Shown here one piece after another: positions 16,960-24,912 of a stretch of 64,000 nucleotides of DNA (position 1 is the stretch's first letter; the number at the start of each line of letters is the position of its first letter). The notes under the pieces are model-generated. The model did not search any database. It was not told where the DNA came from and was given only the letters and a program-made list of their open reading frames with translations. The translations under genes and the position numbers were made by a program. The DNA comes from Sporomusa ovata DSM 2662. Its GTDB lineage: Bacteria; Bacillota; Negativicutes; Sporomusales; Sporomusaceae. The DNA is taken from NCBI RefSeq assembly GCF_000445445.1, contig NZ_ASXP01000002.1, positions 310,001 to 374,000 of the forward strand. The letters are read 5' to 3'.

Positions 16960-17883
16960 TTGAAGAGACCATCGCTTGTCTTTCAAACAAAAGAAGTATT
17001 GTCTCCACTTTTTAATAAAGGATTCGGAGTGTCCAAGCATAGCAATATGAAAAATATGCAGGGTGACAATTTAATTTACAGCAGGAACAGCTATAAAAGT
17101 ATTCTGCAAAAATGCTGTACTTTTGTTGGCTATTGCAAAGAATATTTCGAGGTAAGACAGCTATCAGAGATAAAGCCGGAATATTTTATCCAGTTTATTA
17201 AAAGCGGTAACGAAGGAGCAGGATATAATAAACAAACTGCCAATGCTTATAAATCAGCAGTAACAAAGTTGCAGGATGGATATAATGCTAAATTTGAAGC
17301 AGAATGCGCTTGGGTGGATGAAATTAAAGAAATTGAGTTACCCAGCGTTAAAAGCAAGCTTCAAATGCCAAGAGAAATACATGACGAGATAATTAGCAGG
17401 GCATATGAAAGCAAATATGAAACTGGATTGGCGTTTGATATTGCCAGAAGCTTGGGGCTTAGAGTATCAGAGATTACTAATCTTAGGATGAATGACTTTT
17501 GGTTTGATAAGCATGGAAAGTTAACTACTATATATATTCATGGCTCTAAGGGCGGACGGCATAGGAAAATCCAGTCGGTACATTTGACAAACCAACAGGT
17601 AAAAAATGCTCTCAAAGTATATGAGCATTTCAAAAATATCAGAGGTAACTACGACAGAATGTTTGCAAATAAATCCGGCAGCTACCAGAGGGCGTTTGAG
17701 AGAATACGAGATAGCATTTCAGAAGATTACAAATATTGCGGTTTTCACAGCATGAGGAAGGAATTTGCCAAAGATTTTTATAATAGGGAGGAGGGCAAAG
17801 GCAGAAATATTAGGGAAGTAAAGCGCGCGCTTACTCAGTTGCTAGGACATAATCGGCTAGAGATTCTGAAAAATTATTTGTAA
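16960..17883 (+). CDS. Tyrosine recombinase
   Basis: The start is TTG 16960 with AAAGGA upstream. Residues ~25-125 form a SAM-like core-binding domain. The catalytic domain shows the Arg in ARSLGLRVSEITNLR, the Lys region HGSKGGRHRKI, HSMRKEF (His-x-x-Arg), LLGHNRLEIL and a terminal Tyr in KNYL. All five catalytic positions appear present, so it may be active. It is a second recombinase in the element; it may resolve multimers or act on the structured region just before it. Confidence 0.85.
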   Translation: MKRPSLVFQTKEVLSPLFNKGFGVSKHSNMKNMQGDNLIYSRNSYKSILQKCCTFVGYCKEYFEVRQLSEIKPEYFIQFIKSGNEGAGYNKQTANAYKSAVTKLQDGYNAKFEAECAWVDEIKEIELPSVKSKLQMPREIHDEIISRAYESKYETGLAFDIARSLGLRVSEITNLRMNDFWFDKHGKLTTIYIHGSKGGRHRKIQSVHLTNQQVKNALKVYEHFKNIRGNYDRMFANKSGSYQRAFERIRDSISEDYKYCGFHSMRKEFAKDFYNREEGKGRNIREVKRALTQLLGHNRLEILKNYL

Positions 17884-17948
17884 CATCAATAATATGTGTA
17901 AACTTTATATGTAAACTAAAAAAGATGCGAGAATATCATAAGCCTTTT

Positions 17949-19562
17949 TTATGAATTAATATTTAATGAAAATCTCTTGATATTCTCTACAAATTCTTCA
18001 ACATACTCAGGCGATAAAAGTTTACAAGGAATGTGTGGCGTATAATCAATATGATTTATGTCACTTTTATTATCATACTTTCCTAATTCTTGTTCTTTTA
18101 ATGTAACTGTAAATATAACCTGATTATCAAATTGATTGAATAACTCAATTACCTTTTTTTCTTTAAACGAAGAAAGCTCTCCTGCTCTGAAATAGTCCAT
18201 GACAATAGGAAAGTTATGTTTGAAAACTGAAAGTAACGCATATAACTTTGACAGATAAAATTCTGTTTCCTCGCACCCAGAGTATACAGATTGTCTCTTT
18301 GAAAATAGACCATTAAATGATAAATTACCTTGAGGATCTATATTTTTATAAAAATTATTCATTTCATCAATAATTTTATTGTACAATTCTTTTTTTTCTT
18401 CTTGGGTATTTTGTGAATCACTTTCTTTAGTCTCAAGCATAGCCTTGAATTTTTTTAGCTCATTATCAACATTTATTAATTTAGAATCAGCCTCACTTGC
18501 TTTTACTAAATCAGATTTATACATAAGTAACGATTCAATACTTACTTCGTCTGTCGTTAATAATGATTTTAATTCTTGCTGATATTTGTTTATTTCAATA
18601 GTTATATTATCGATTTCTTCAGTGTAAGCTTCAATCTTGTCCTCTATTGATGAAAGAATTTGATTTCGTATTTCAATACTTGAAATATCAAATGTATAAG
18701 AACTATCTGCTGTTGAATATCCAATTTTTGTTGAATTGCAATCCAGACAATGTAGTTTGCCCGCTGTCAATGACTGATTTAAAGACCGTAATTCTTTTAA
18801 AGTAATTTCATTTTTTACTTGCCTAGAAATAGCATTATTTCTTTTAGTGCTTAGATTAATAATAGTATTTTTCAACTTATCAATTTCAGACAATTTTTTT
18901 TCAAACTTTAATCGATCATTTGCCATACTTGCAATACCAATTGCAGAAAAAGTTGATTTTAAAATTTTATTTTGTTTTTGCAACTCCTTCTTTTCGCTTT
19001 GTAATAATCTTATATGCTCTTTTATCTCATCAGGATTAGTATTATCCTCTATTTCTATGCCATAGTAGCTATATAACATGTTTGCAAAGTCTTCTTTATT
19101 GTAGTATCCATGTAAAATTGTATTTGATGTATCTTTATTATCCTGACCAACAAAAAACATTTGATAAAAAAGCACAGGATCAACCAGTTTTTTAAAACCA
19201 TCCTTAAGTATAAAAGGAATATTAAAAAAAACTTTGTTAATAAAGTATTTAAATTCTGAAAGATTATCAAAAACTGAGATATTGCCTTTATACAAGATGG
19301 TAAAGGAATTCCCTTTTCTACATATTGTAATAACATCATCATTTATATCTATTTCAACAATATGGTAGTAATCCTTAAACTTAAAAGAAGACGGAAATAT
19401 TGGCTCATTACCTAAAGCATACATCATAGATTGAATTATAATAGTTTTACCTTTATTATTATCATCACTAGATATTATATTTATGCCCTCTGAAAAACGA
19501 TTTTCAATAAATGCCTCATTAATATTTCCGACTAGAACTCTCTTAATTTTCATAAATACCAT
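17949..19562 (-). CDS. Rad50/SMC-like ATPase of a putative defence pair
   Basis: The 537-residue protein begins with an ABC-type head: a Walker A-like NNKGKTIIIQSMMYALG at ~35-52. Long coiled coils follow (~180-260 and 290-400), with a CLDC pair (Cys-x-x-Cys) between them that resembles a Rad50 zinc hook. The C-terminal head has FPIVMDYFRAGELSSF, in Walker B position. Its start overlaps the end of the partner gene by 20 bp. SMC-like ATPases of this size are found in Lamassu and ABC-three-component systems; this pair does not match one I can name. Confidence 0.75.
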   Translation of the reverse strand: MVFMKIKRVLVGNINEAFIENRFSEGINIISSDDNNKGKTIIIQSMMYALGNEPIFPSSFKFKDYYHIVEIDINDDVITICRKGNSFTILYKGNISVFDNLSEFKYFINKVFFNIPFILKDGFKKLVDPVLFYQMFFVGQDNKDTSNTILHGYYNKEDFANMLYSYYGIEIEDNTNPDEIKEHIRLLQSEKKELQKQNKILKSTFSAIGIASMANDRLKFEKKLSEIDKLKNTIINLSTKRNNAISRQVKNEITLKELRSLNQSLTAGKLHCLDCNSTKIGYSTADSSYTFDISSIEIRNQILSSIEDKIEAYTEEIDNITIEINKYQQELKSLLTTDEVSIESLLMYKSDLVKASEADSKLINVDNELKKFKAMLETKESDSQNTQEEKKELYNKIIDEMNNFYKNIDPQGNLSFNGLFSKRQSVYSGCEETEFYLSKLYALLSVFKHNFPIVMDYFRAGELSSFKEKKVIELFNQFDNQVIFTVTLKEQELGKYDNKSDINHIDYTPHIPCKLLSPEYVEEFVENIKRFSLNINS

Positions 19563-20517
19563 CCTTTATTAGTGCCATAAAGTATTTAACTGATAACATA
19601 TCTAAATAATTTAACTTATGTAATATATCCATATTTAATAACTTGTAAGCAGTATCAATTGACAAGCTTTCGTTTGATGTCACTACCTCATATATATTAT
19701 TAAACAAATCCCAAAAATTCTCGGTATTATTTTTGTCAAATAATGTCTTAGCAATATTAAGTTGACAATCCTCCAATATATCTTTCTGTTCGGTATCAGG
19801 TAGCTTACAATATATTGGAATAAATGAAGGTGTTATCCCCTTTTGCATAAGATTATTATTAACAATTCTACTTAATACCATCATTCTAATCTCTTGAGTT
19901 GTTAAATGGCGATTATAATATATGAATTCTTCTTTTGCGTTGATTGTTATCCCTTCAACACTACCATTATTTTTCTTTGATGATTGAACATCTCGAATCT
20001 GATTAAAAATTTGATCCAACACAGTCTTGGGAGGAATAATACGGGGATTAACTTTAACTATGCTTTTAATATATTCACTTTTTTCTTTATCATCAATTAC
20101 AAAAATTACTTTATTAAGAAAATCCTCTATATTTTCTCTAGTAACCTTAGAATTTTCTATATAGGTTTTTGATTTGCACTCCTTGATTAAAGCATTCTGA
20201 ATTTTCGTTTGTGAGTTTAAAGTAATATCACTAATATCAAAAATATTTTTATTATTATCTACTCTTACTGAGTCTGCCACTCCGCCAAGAAAAAGAATAT
20301 AAAAGTCAAAGTGAAAATTAGATGAATAATTTTTAAATAATGTAACTAATTCTTTACCAATAGCTGTTTGATGGTTTTTCTTTGCTGCTTTTGACTGTAA
20401 ATCCCAAGCTTTGCTAGAATATCTAAAACTCATTAAATATAGTAAGGCTTTTGTTTCAAATTCTGAGCCTTTTGATTTAGTTTTTTCAGTCGACTGAATG
20501 GTATATGACACGTTCAT
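19543..20517 (-). CDS. Partner protein of the SMC-like ATPase, unknown family
   Basis: The 324-residue protein is soluble, Lys- and Ile-rich, with no transmembrane segment. FHFDFYILFLGGVADSVRVDN lies near 100-120 and could be part of an effector or sensor fold. It is the first gene of the minus-strand pair, behind GAGGG, with ATG 20517 or the GTG at 20511 as start. The overlap with the ATPase gene implies coupled translation and a complex. The function is inferred only from context. Confidence 0.65.
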   Translation of the reverse strand: MNVSYTIQSTEKTKSKGSEFETKALLYLMSFRYSSKAWDLQSKAAKKNHQTAIGKELVTLFKNYSSNFHFDFYILFLGGVADSVRVDNNKNIFDISDITLNSQTKIQNALIKECKSKTYIENSKVTRENIEDFLNKVIFVIDDKEKSEYIKSIVKVNPRIIPPKTVLDQIFNQIRDVQSSKKNNGSVEGITINAKEEFIYYNRHLTTQEIRMMVLSRIVNNNLMQKGITPSFIPIYCKLPDTEQKDILEDCQLNIAKTLFDKNNTENFWDLFNNIYEVVTSNESLSIDTAYKLLNMDILHKLNYLDMLSVKYFMALIKDGIYEN

Positions 20518-20579
20518 TCCCTCTTTTTAAAATACTAATTTGTCTGAATATTCGCAAATATATTAGTTGATTATGTAAA

Positions 20580-20588
20580 ATTATACCA
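20580..20588 (-). promoter_or_regulatory. Extended -10 promoter of the SMC-like pair
   Basis: The minus strand reads TGTGGTATAAT: a perfect TATAAT with an extended -10 TGn. It lies about 65 bp before the partner-gene start. Confidence 0.6.
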
Positions 20589-20704
20589 CAAAATTCGATC
20601 AATCAATACAAAAGTGTTAATTTTTTTGTAAAGTTAGCTAGAATATGTTTACATGGTTTTGATTGCATTATTGTGGCAAATAGTATATATAAATATATGA
20701 AATG

Positions 20705-20713
20705 TGGTATACT
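20705..20713 (+). promoter_or_regulatory. Extended -10 promoter of the DUF488 operon
   Basis: The plus strand reads TGTGGTATACT, almost the same as the divergent promoter at 20580. Two look-alike promoters facing apart suggest shared control of both operons. Confidence 0.6.
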
Positions 20714-20742
20714 GAGTATATAAAATAAAGGAAATGATAACT

Positions 20743-21372
20743 ATGAATAAAATTTATACTATTGGTCATTCATCACATAAAATTGAATATTTCTTGTATC
20801 TACTGAAAGCCCATTCTATCAATTGCCTAGTGGATGTTAGAAGTATGCCTTTTTCAAGATACACACCTCAATTTAATATGAACGAATTAAAAAAGTTCTT
20901 GAATAATAATGGACTTTACTATTTGTTCATGGGTAAGGAATTAGGCGCAAGACGTGAAGATAAAAGTCTTTATACAAAAGAGGGATATTTAGATTTTGAG
21001 AAAGTCAGCAATACTAGCCTATTTAACTTTGGCATTGAACGAATTAAATCTGGAATTGAAAAAGGATTCAGCATTGCTTTAATGTGCACAGAAAAAGATC
21101 CTATTAACTGCCATAGAAACATATTAGTGGCGCGTAACTTTTATAAGCAAAATTACCAAGTTGAAAATATACTTCAAAATGGTGAAATTCAGAATCAACG
21201 CGTTGTAGAGAAAAGGTTATTAGACACGTACTTTCCTAACAGGATGCAACAAACATTGTTTGATTCTAGAGATAATAGTAATAGTTTAGAGCTTATAGAG
21301 CAAGCATATAGACTGAGAAACAAGGATATTGGCTATAGTATATCCGAAGAAAAGGAGAGCTTAGCAGAATGA
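20743..21372 (+). CDS. DUF488-family protein, first copy
   Basis: ATG 20743 is preferred to ATG 20734 because AAAGGA then has normal spacing. Motifs are typical: IYTIGHSSHKIEYF, VDVRSMPFSRYTPQF and LMCTEKDPINCHRN. The fold is Rossmann-like and the family is often found in genomic-conflict neighbourhoods; its enzyme activity is unsettled. The gene overlaps the next DUF488 gene by 4 bp, so the two products are probably made together. Confidence 0.82.
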   Translation: MNKIYTIGHSSHKIEYFLYLLKAHSINCLVDVRSMPFSRYTPQFNMNELKKFLNNNGLYYLFMGKELGARREDKSLYTKEGYLDFEKVSNTSLFNFGIERIKSGIEKGFSIALMCTEKDPINCHRNILVARNFYKQNYQVENILQNGEIQNQRVVEKRLLDTYFPNRMQQTLFDSRDNSNSLELIEQAYRLRNKDIGYSISEEKESLAE

Positions 21373-21818
21373 AATTGTTTACGATAGGGTTTACTAAAAA
21401 AACTGCTAGACAGTTTTTTACATTGTTAAGAGAAAACAATATTAAAAAAGTTGTAGATATTCGTTTAAATAATGTATCTCAACTAGCTGGATTCACAAAA
21501 GGAGAAGATCTTAAATTTTTTCTAAATCAATTTTGTAATATTGAATATATTCATGATATAGAGTTAGCTCCTACAAAAAAAATTCTTGATGATTATAAAA
21601 ACAAAATAATAACTTGGGAAGAATATGAACTGTTATTTAATGATCTCTTAGATCAACGAAATATAAAAGATCGGTTATATAAAATTTTAAGTAATGATTT
21701 TGACCATATCTGTCTTCTTTGTAGTGAAGCAACTAATGATAAATGTCATAGAAGACTAGTAGCAGAATACATACTAAAGAATTACCCAGACTTAAATATA
21801 GATATAATGCATATTTGA
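21369..21818 (+). CDS. DUF488-family protein, second copy
   Basis: The start ATG 21369 overlaps the upstream stop (ATGA). The 149-residue protein has LFTIGFTKKTARQF, VDIRLNNVSQLAGF and LCSEATNDKCHRRLVAEY. It is shorter than the first copy and only distantly similar, so the two probably work as a heteromer and not as a recent duplication. Confidence 0.82.
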   Translation: MKLFTIGFTKKTARQFFTLLRENNIKKVVDIRLNNVSQLAGFTKGEDLKFFLNQFCNIEYIHDIELAPTKKILDDYKNKIITWEEYELLFNDLLDQRNIKDRLYKILSNDFDHICLLCSEATNDKCHRRLVAEYILKNYPDLNIDIMHI

Positions 21819-21842
21819 TAATTCTTGGGGGAGGGGAATTGA

Positions 21843-22505
21843 GTGTATAAGGAGATTATTTTACTTACGATGTCAAGAAAAAAAGGTGGTTTTTGTACAA
21901 CAGGGATAGACATAAAAACAGGTAATTGGGTTAGAATTGTCTCAGATAATGAAAGTATTCAACATGCCGTTACCCATGATGATATGGTATATGAAGACGA
22001 ATCTATGCCACAAATAATGGATATAATAAAAATCAAATGTAAAAAATATTTTCCTAATTACTATCAGCCCGAAAACTACGTGCTAAATAACTCTTATTAT
22101 TGGGAAAAAACAGGACAAGCTAGTATTAAAGAACTGCTACAAATTCATCCTTCAGAAAAGATGCCATTTATATTCCACGACACTGATAGATGTATTTCTG
22201 GTACTTTCCTTAAAAATATTAATGAAGAGGATAGGCATTCTTTAATTTTAATTTTACCAGAGGATGTATGTATACATGTACAGGAATTTCCTGAAAAAAA
22301 GAAAGTCACACTAAGTTTTAACTATAATGGTAATCGATATCGGTATATGAGCATAACTGATACAGAGTTTGAAAATACATACTTACAATATCAAAAAGGA
22401 AATTATAAATATAATCAAGACTGCCTATTAGTCATAAGTTTAGGAGATATTCATACAGACCAAATGCACTATAAAATTATTGCAAAGGTATTAAATGCAG
22501 ATTAA
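21843..22505 (+). CDS. Dual-OB-domain-like protein
   Basis: The start is GTG 21843 behind GGGGGAGGGG. The 220-residue protein opens IILLTMSRKKGGFCTTGIDI, then NWVRIVS, YYQPENYVL near 75, and a second beta-rich half. This resembles the dual OB-fold proteins that accompany DUF488 genes in other bacteria. OB folds bind nucleic acid or nucleotides, so it may be the sensor of the three-gene operon. The assignment is from memory of the family. Confidence 0.6.
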   Translation: MYKEIILLTMSRKKGGFCTTGIDIKTGNWVRIVSDNESIQHAVTHDDMVYEDESMPQIMDIIKIKCKKYFPNYYQPENYVLNNSYYWEKTGQASIKELLQIHPSEKMPFIFHDTDRCISGTFLKNINEEDRHSLILILPEDVCIHVQEFPEKKKVTLSFNYNGNRYRYMSITDTEFENTYLQYQKGNYKYNQDCLLVISLGDIHTDQMHYKIIAKVLNAD

Positions 22506-22519
22506 CCAGATGGATATAT

Positions 22520-22581
22520 AAAGAGCCAAATTGAAATTGTACCTTAAAGAAAGTTAGAGGTGAATTTCAATTTGGCTCTTT
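22520..22581 (+). terminator. Long perfect hairpin ending the DUF488 operon
   Basis: Nineteen bases from 22520 (core AGAGCCAAATTGAAATT) pair exactly with 22563-22581 around a 24-base loop. It starts 15 bp after the last stop codon. Confidence 0.65.
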
Positions 22582-22728
22582 GCTATTATGTAGGGGGCTT
22601 GTCTTTATCATAGTTAAGGTTGTCCTTACAAATATGCAGCATAGCTGCTCAGTCTTACAAAACGCAAACCCGCAAAGCCGCAAGAAATAAGGCTTTTTAT
22701 ACTCCGTTGCCTTTACATGATTGCACCA

Positions 22729-22736
22729 TCTGCGGC
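22729..22736. other. attR core of the 14.5-kb element
   Basis: TCTGCGGC repeats the attL core. GTTGnnnTTACA at 22706-22717 on the inner side mirrors TGTAAnnnCAAC at 8206-8217. Confidence 0.8.
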
Positions 22737-23033
22737 CATATCTTCTGTAAGGTCGGTTATTGGGTCGCCCAAACAAGCGATATATTTTGCACTCCAAGGC
22801 ACGCCGTTGGCGTCTGTCCAAAAGAGCCCATGGTCATGTTGAGCAAACTGCCCTTCCCAACCGGCTTCTTTGAACTCTTCACAAGTGGCACCATCAACAA
22901 GTTTATATACTAAAGCCGCAATCATTTCCATATGTGCCAGTTCTTCGGTCCCTATGTCTGTCAATATCGCTTTAGCGATATGTACGTGTAGGCATTGTAA
23001 TCCATTAGCACCTAACTGCATATATTGTATCAT
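22729..23033 (-). pseudogene. cotJC: Manganese catalase (CotJC-like), 5' part, separated by the element
   Basis: The minus frame encodes AILTDIGTEELAHMEMIAAL, then FAQHDHGLFWTDANGVPW and GDPITDLTEDMAA, all typical of CotJC catalases; EELAH holds two manganese ligands. At the element boundary the frame turns into DGAIM and a stop. Upstream of AKAIL the usual N-terminus (MWxYEKKLxYPV and the GGxxGE ligand motif) is not recognisable, and no ribosome site precedes ATG 23033, so the gene may also lack its 5' end. Confidence 0.8.
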
Positions 23034-23148
23034 GAAAAAGCCTTTAAATCCTAAGATTTTGGCAGCTCTGCGGATAATGGCTAATGCGGTACTAAGAGAA
23101 AATGAAAAACTTAAAAGGGAGGTCGAAAACCAAAAGCCTCGGCCATAG
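23032..23148 (+). CDS. Possible 38-residue basic protein
   Basis: A plus-strand frame encodes MKKPLNPKILAALRIMANAV and a charged helix ending in KPRP, and a good terminator follows it. Against it: no ribosome site is visible and its start overlaps the catalase fragment. It may be the tail of a gene cut by the rearrangement that removed the catalase 5' end. Confidence 0.35.
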   Translation: MKKPLNPKILAALRIMANAVLRENEKLKREVENQKPRP

Positions 23149-23163
23149 CGGTCGAGGTTTTTT
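23137..23163. terminator. Rho-independent terminator
   Basis: CCTCGGCC pairs with GGTCGAGG (one G-U pair) around a 5-base loop and is followed by TTTTTT on the plus strand. Confidence 0.75.
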
Positions 23164-23282
23164 GCGAAAACCTGTGAAGAAGATCAAAAAAATCCAAAAA
23201 CTAATATTAAAAATACCACCCACAAAAAACTCGGTGGGCTGTGTTTACTATGCCCTCCGGCCAGTGCTGAGGGCTTGTTATC

Positions 23283-23498
23283 TTACACCGACTTTACCCG
23301 TTCCATAATATCCGACTTCCAGAACAACTTATCCCTGTCCCACTTCTTAACCGGTGTCAGCTTCCCACGTTTAATCAAGTCGTCAATGTTTTGCCGGGAG
23401 CAGCCAAGTATCTCCATAGCATCACGAGTAGTGATTATATTATCTACGATAAATTGGATTAAATCTTTTTCCGATTCGAATTCGTATTCGTATTTCAT
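23283..23498 (-). CDS. Small helix-turn-helix DNA-binding protein
   Basis: The protein starts MKYEYEFESEKDLIQF and has a helix-turn-helix ITTRDAMEILGCSRQNIDDL, followed by a wing-like KRGKLTPVKKW, as in excisionase/MerR-like small regulators. ATG 23498 overlaps the upstream stop as ATGA, so translation is probably coupled to the membrane peptide before it. It is a natural candidate to bind the palindrome in the promoter of this mini-operon. Confidence 0.7.
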   Translation of the reverse strand: MKYEYEFESEKDLIQFIVDNIITTRDAMEILGCSRQNIDDLIKRGKLTPVKKWDRDKLFWKSDIMERVKSV

Positions 23499-23728
23499 TT
23501 GTACCACCTATACACAATATGTTTTACTACGATCAATACCAAGGCGATCACCATCAATACATCGGCTGTCATTTCTAGTCCGCCCACTGGTTTCCGAGAG
23601 GCAAAGTATAGAACGGCCACCACAATAAATAATACTTCTGAGTTAAGCCATTTCATTTTATTAAAAGAGGTGATATAATATCTCCAAGGAAGTTGGGGAG
23701 GTTTCCCTCCCCTTTCCCGGTGGCTCAT
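23495..23728 (-). CDS. Small membrane protein with two transmembrane segments
   Basis: The 77-residue product has a polar start (MSHRERGGKPPQLPW) and two hydrophobic segments, EVLFIVVAVLYFA and VLMVIALVLIVVKHIVY. Its ATG overlaps the stop of the preceding gene (ATGA). A second in-frame ATG at 23656 lacks a ribosome site. No family is recognised. Confidence 0.6.
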   Translation of the reverse strand: MSHRERGGKPPQLPWRYYITSFNKMKWLNSEVLFIVVAVLYFASRKPVGGLEMTADVLMVIALVLIVVKHIVYRWYK

Positions 23729-23889
23729 CTTTCCGTCTTGCTTTGGTCGGCTGGCGGATTAGATGGGCTTTTGGCTTTGCTGGCTTCAAGAATTTTAAGG
23801 GTTATTTCTAGTATCTTTTGGGCAATTGTAAGTAGTGTAGCGATTATCCCGAGTACCACCAGCATCACTTGGAGCTTTAGTTCCGTCAC
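23725..23889 (-). CDS. 54-residue single-pass membrane peptide
   Basis: GTG 23889 follows GGAGGTGAAC and encodes TELKLQVMLVVLGIIATLL, a transmembrane helix, then a charged tail ending KTER. It is the first gene of a three-gene overlapping unit (54, 77 and 71 residues). Short hydrophobic peptides with such tails include type I toxins and holin-like toxins; no antisense RNA is obvious here. Confidence 0.6.
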   Translation of the reverse strand: MTELKLQVMLVVLGIIATLLTIAQKILEITLKILEASKAKSPSNPPADQSKTER

Positions 23890-23919
23890 CCCTTTTGTTC
23901 ACCTCCTTTCTATGTCTTA

Positions 23920-23953
23920 ATTATAGCATAATACTTGCTTTAGAGCAAGTATT
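23920..23953 (-). promoter_or_regulatory. Promoter with palindromic operator for the mini-operon
   Basis: On the minus strand, TTGCTC (-35, 23943-23948) is followed after 17 bp by TATAAT (-10, 23920-23925). A perfect 10-bp palindrome AATACTTGCT/AGCAAGTATT (23930-23953) covers the -35 and spacer, the position of a repressor operator. Confidence 0.7.
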
Positions 23954-23985
23954 ATTTGTACTTATATGGTTAATTTGCAGAAAAT

Positions 23986-24014
23986 AAGTAACCCGGCATT
24001 AAACCGAGTTACTT
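23986..24014 (-). terminator. Terminator of the ku gene
   Basis: The minus strand reads AGTAACTCGG, a 7-base loop, CCGGGTTACTT and then ATTTT, just past the ku stop. Confidence 0.7.
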
Positions 24015-24021
24015 TCGTTAC

Positions 24022-24819
24022 TTAACTTGTTTTGCGTTTTTTCTTTGGCTTTTCTTTTTCTTTAATGGCAGCAATGCTTGCCTCAATTGCCGCCATAATG
24101 TCAATAACCTTACCTCCAATAAGTTCCTTACCTCCGACTGTCGTTTCGGCTTTGCTATCAATTAAACCCATAACGGATTTATAATATTCATTCTCATATT
24201 TCTCAGGTTCAAACTCAGTTACCAACGAGTTTATTAACTGCCGAGCCATATTAAGCTCTTTGTCGGTCAGCTTAACGTCACCTGGAAGATACGTTTCTAA
24301 TTCTGTCGGCTTCACTATTTCATCAGCAAATAGCATTGTTGAAAGTGTAAGCGCTCCCTCTGCTGGCCGGATCGCCGCTAGGTATTCTTTACTCCGTAAT
24401 ACAAATTTCGCTACACCGACCACATTTGCCTCGGCCATGGACTGCAAGAGCAGGGCATATGCTTTTTGAGCACCGGTTTCCGGAACTAGATAGTAAGATG
24501 CGTCGTAATGGCGCGGATCAATCTGCTCCAGCCGTACAAAATCGTTTATTTCGATAACTCGGCTGGCTACCGGAGTAATTGCATCCAATTCGTATTCATC
24601 AAGCACAACATAACGGTCTGGCGATATTTCGTAGCCTTTAACGATTTCATGTTGCTGAACTTCTTGACCGTCATTGCCGACTTTTTTATATGAAATACGA
24701 CTGTAATCTGTTTTTCGAAGTTGATTAAAACTAATTGTTTTCTTGCGGGTTGCATTATACAAGGCCACTGGAACATTCACTAGCCCAAAGCTGAGCATGC
24801 CTTTCCAGATAGGACGCAT
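24022..24819 (-). CDS. ku: Ku homodimer DNA end-binding protein (NHEJ)
   Basis: The start is ATG 24819 (MRPIWKGMLSFGLVNVPVAL), preceded by GGGTGA; the longer TTG-initiated frame adds only four residues. The ~265-residue protein has the whole bacterial Ku fold and a Lys-rich tail (KEKPKKKRKTS) like those that contact LigD and DNA. Ku binds broken ends and recruits LigD for non-homologous end joining, which protects germinating spores. No ligD is in the window. Confidence 0.95.
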   Translation of the reverse strand: MRPIWKGMLSFGLVNVPVALYNATRKKTISFNQLRKTDYSRISYKKVGNDGQEVQQHEIVKGYEISPDRYVVLDEYELDAITPVASRVIEINDFVRLEQIDPRHYDASYYLVPETGAQKAYALLLQSMAEANVVGVAKFVLRSKEYLAAIRPAEGALTLSTMLFADEIVKPTELETYLPGDVKLTDKELNMARQLINSLVTEFEPEKYENEYYKSVMGLIDSKAETTVGGKELIGGKVIDIMAAIEASIAAIKEKEKPKKKRKTS

Positions 24820-24912
24820 AGTATCACCCAATCTAGGTATAGATAAAGCTGCCGTTGCTGGCAGCTATTTTAATGTAATTATAGCATTTTATTTACTGCT
24901 GGTCAGGCGGTA

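Larger units (their letters stand above)
8193..22736. mobile_element. 14.5-kb integrative element inserted in a manganese-catalase gene
   Basis: Both ends carry TCTGCGGC (8193-8200 and 22729-22736). Joining the outer flanks across this repeat restores DLTEDMAAEQKARTTYEHL in frame; joining the inner flanks gives a symmetric attP. The predicted circle is 14,536 bp. Cargo: serine recombinase, small recombinase-linked protein, Replic_Relax, TraG-like ATPase, M48 protease, toxin-44-like protein with membrane partner, RadC, tyrosine recombinase and a defence-like cluster. No relaxase or type IV secretion set is visible, so it is at best mobilisable. Confidence 0.88.

Noticed and set aside
22567..22821. 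Minus-strand 84-residue frame across the right element end
   Set aside because: It overlaps the catalase fragment in another frame, crosses attR and is mostly low-quality basic sequence.
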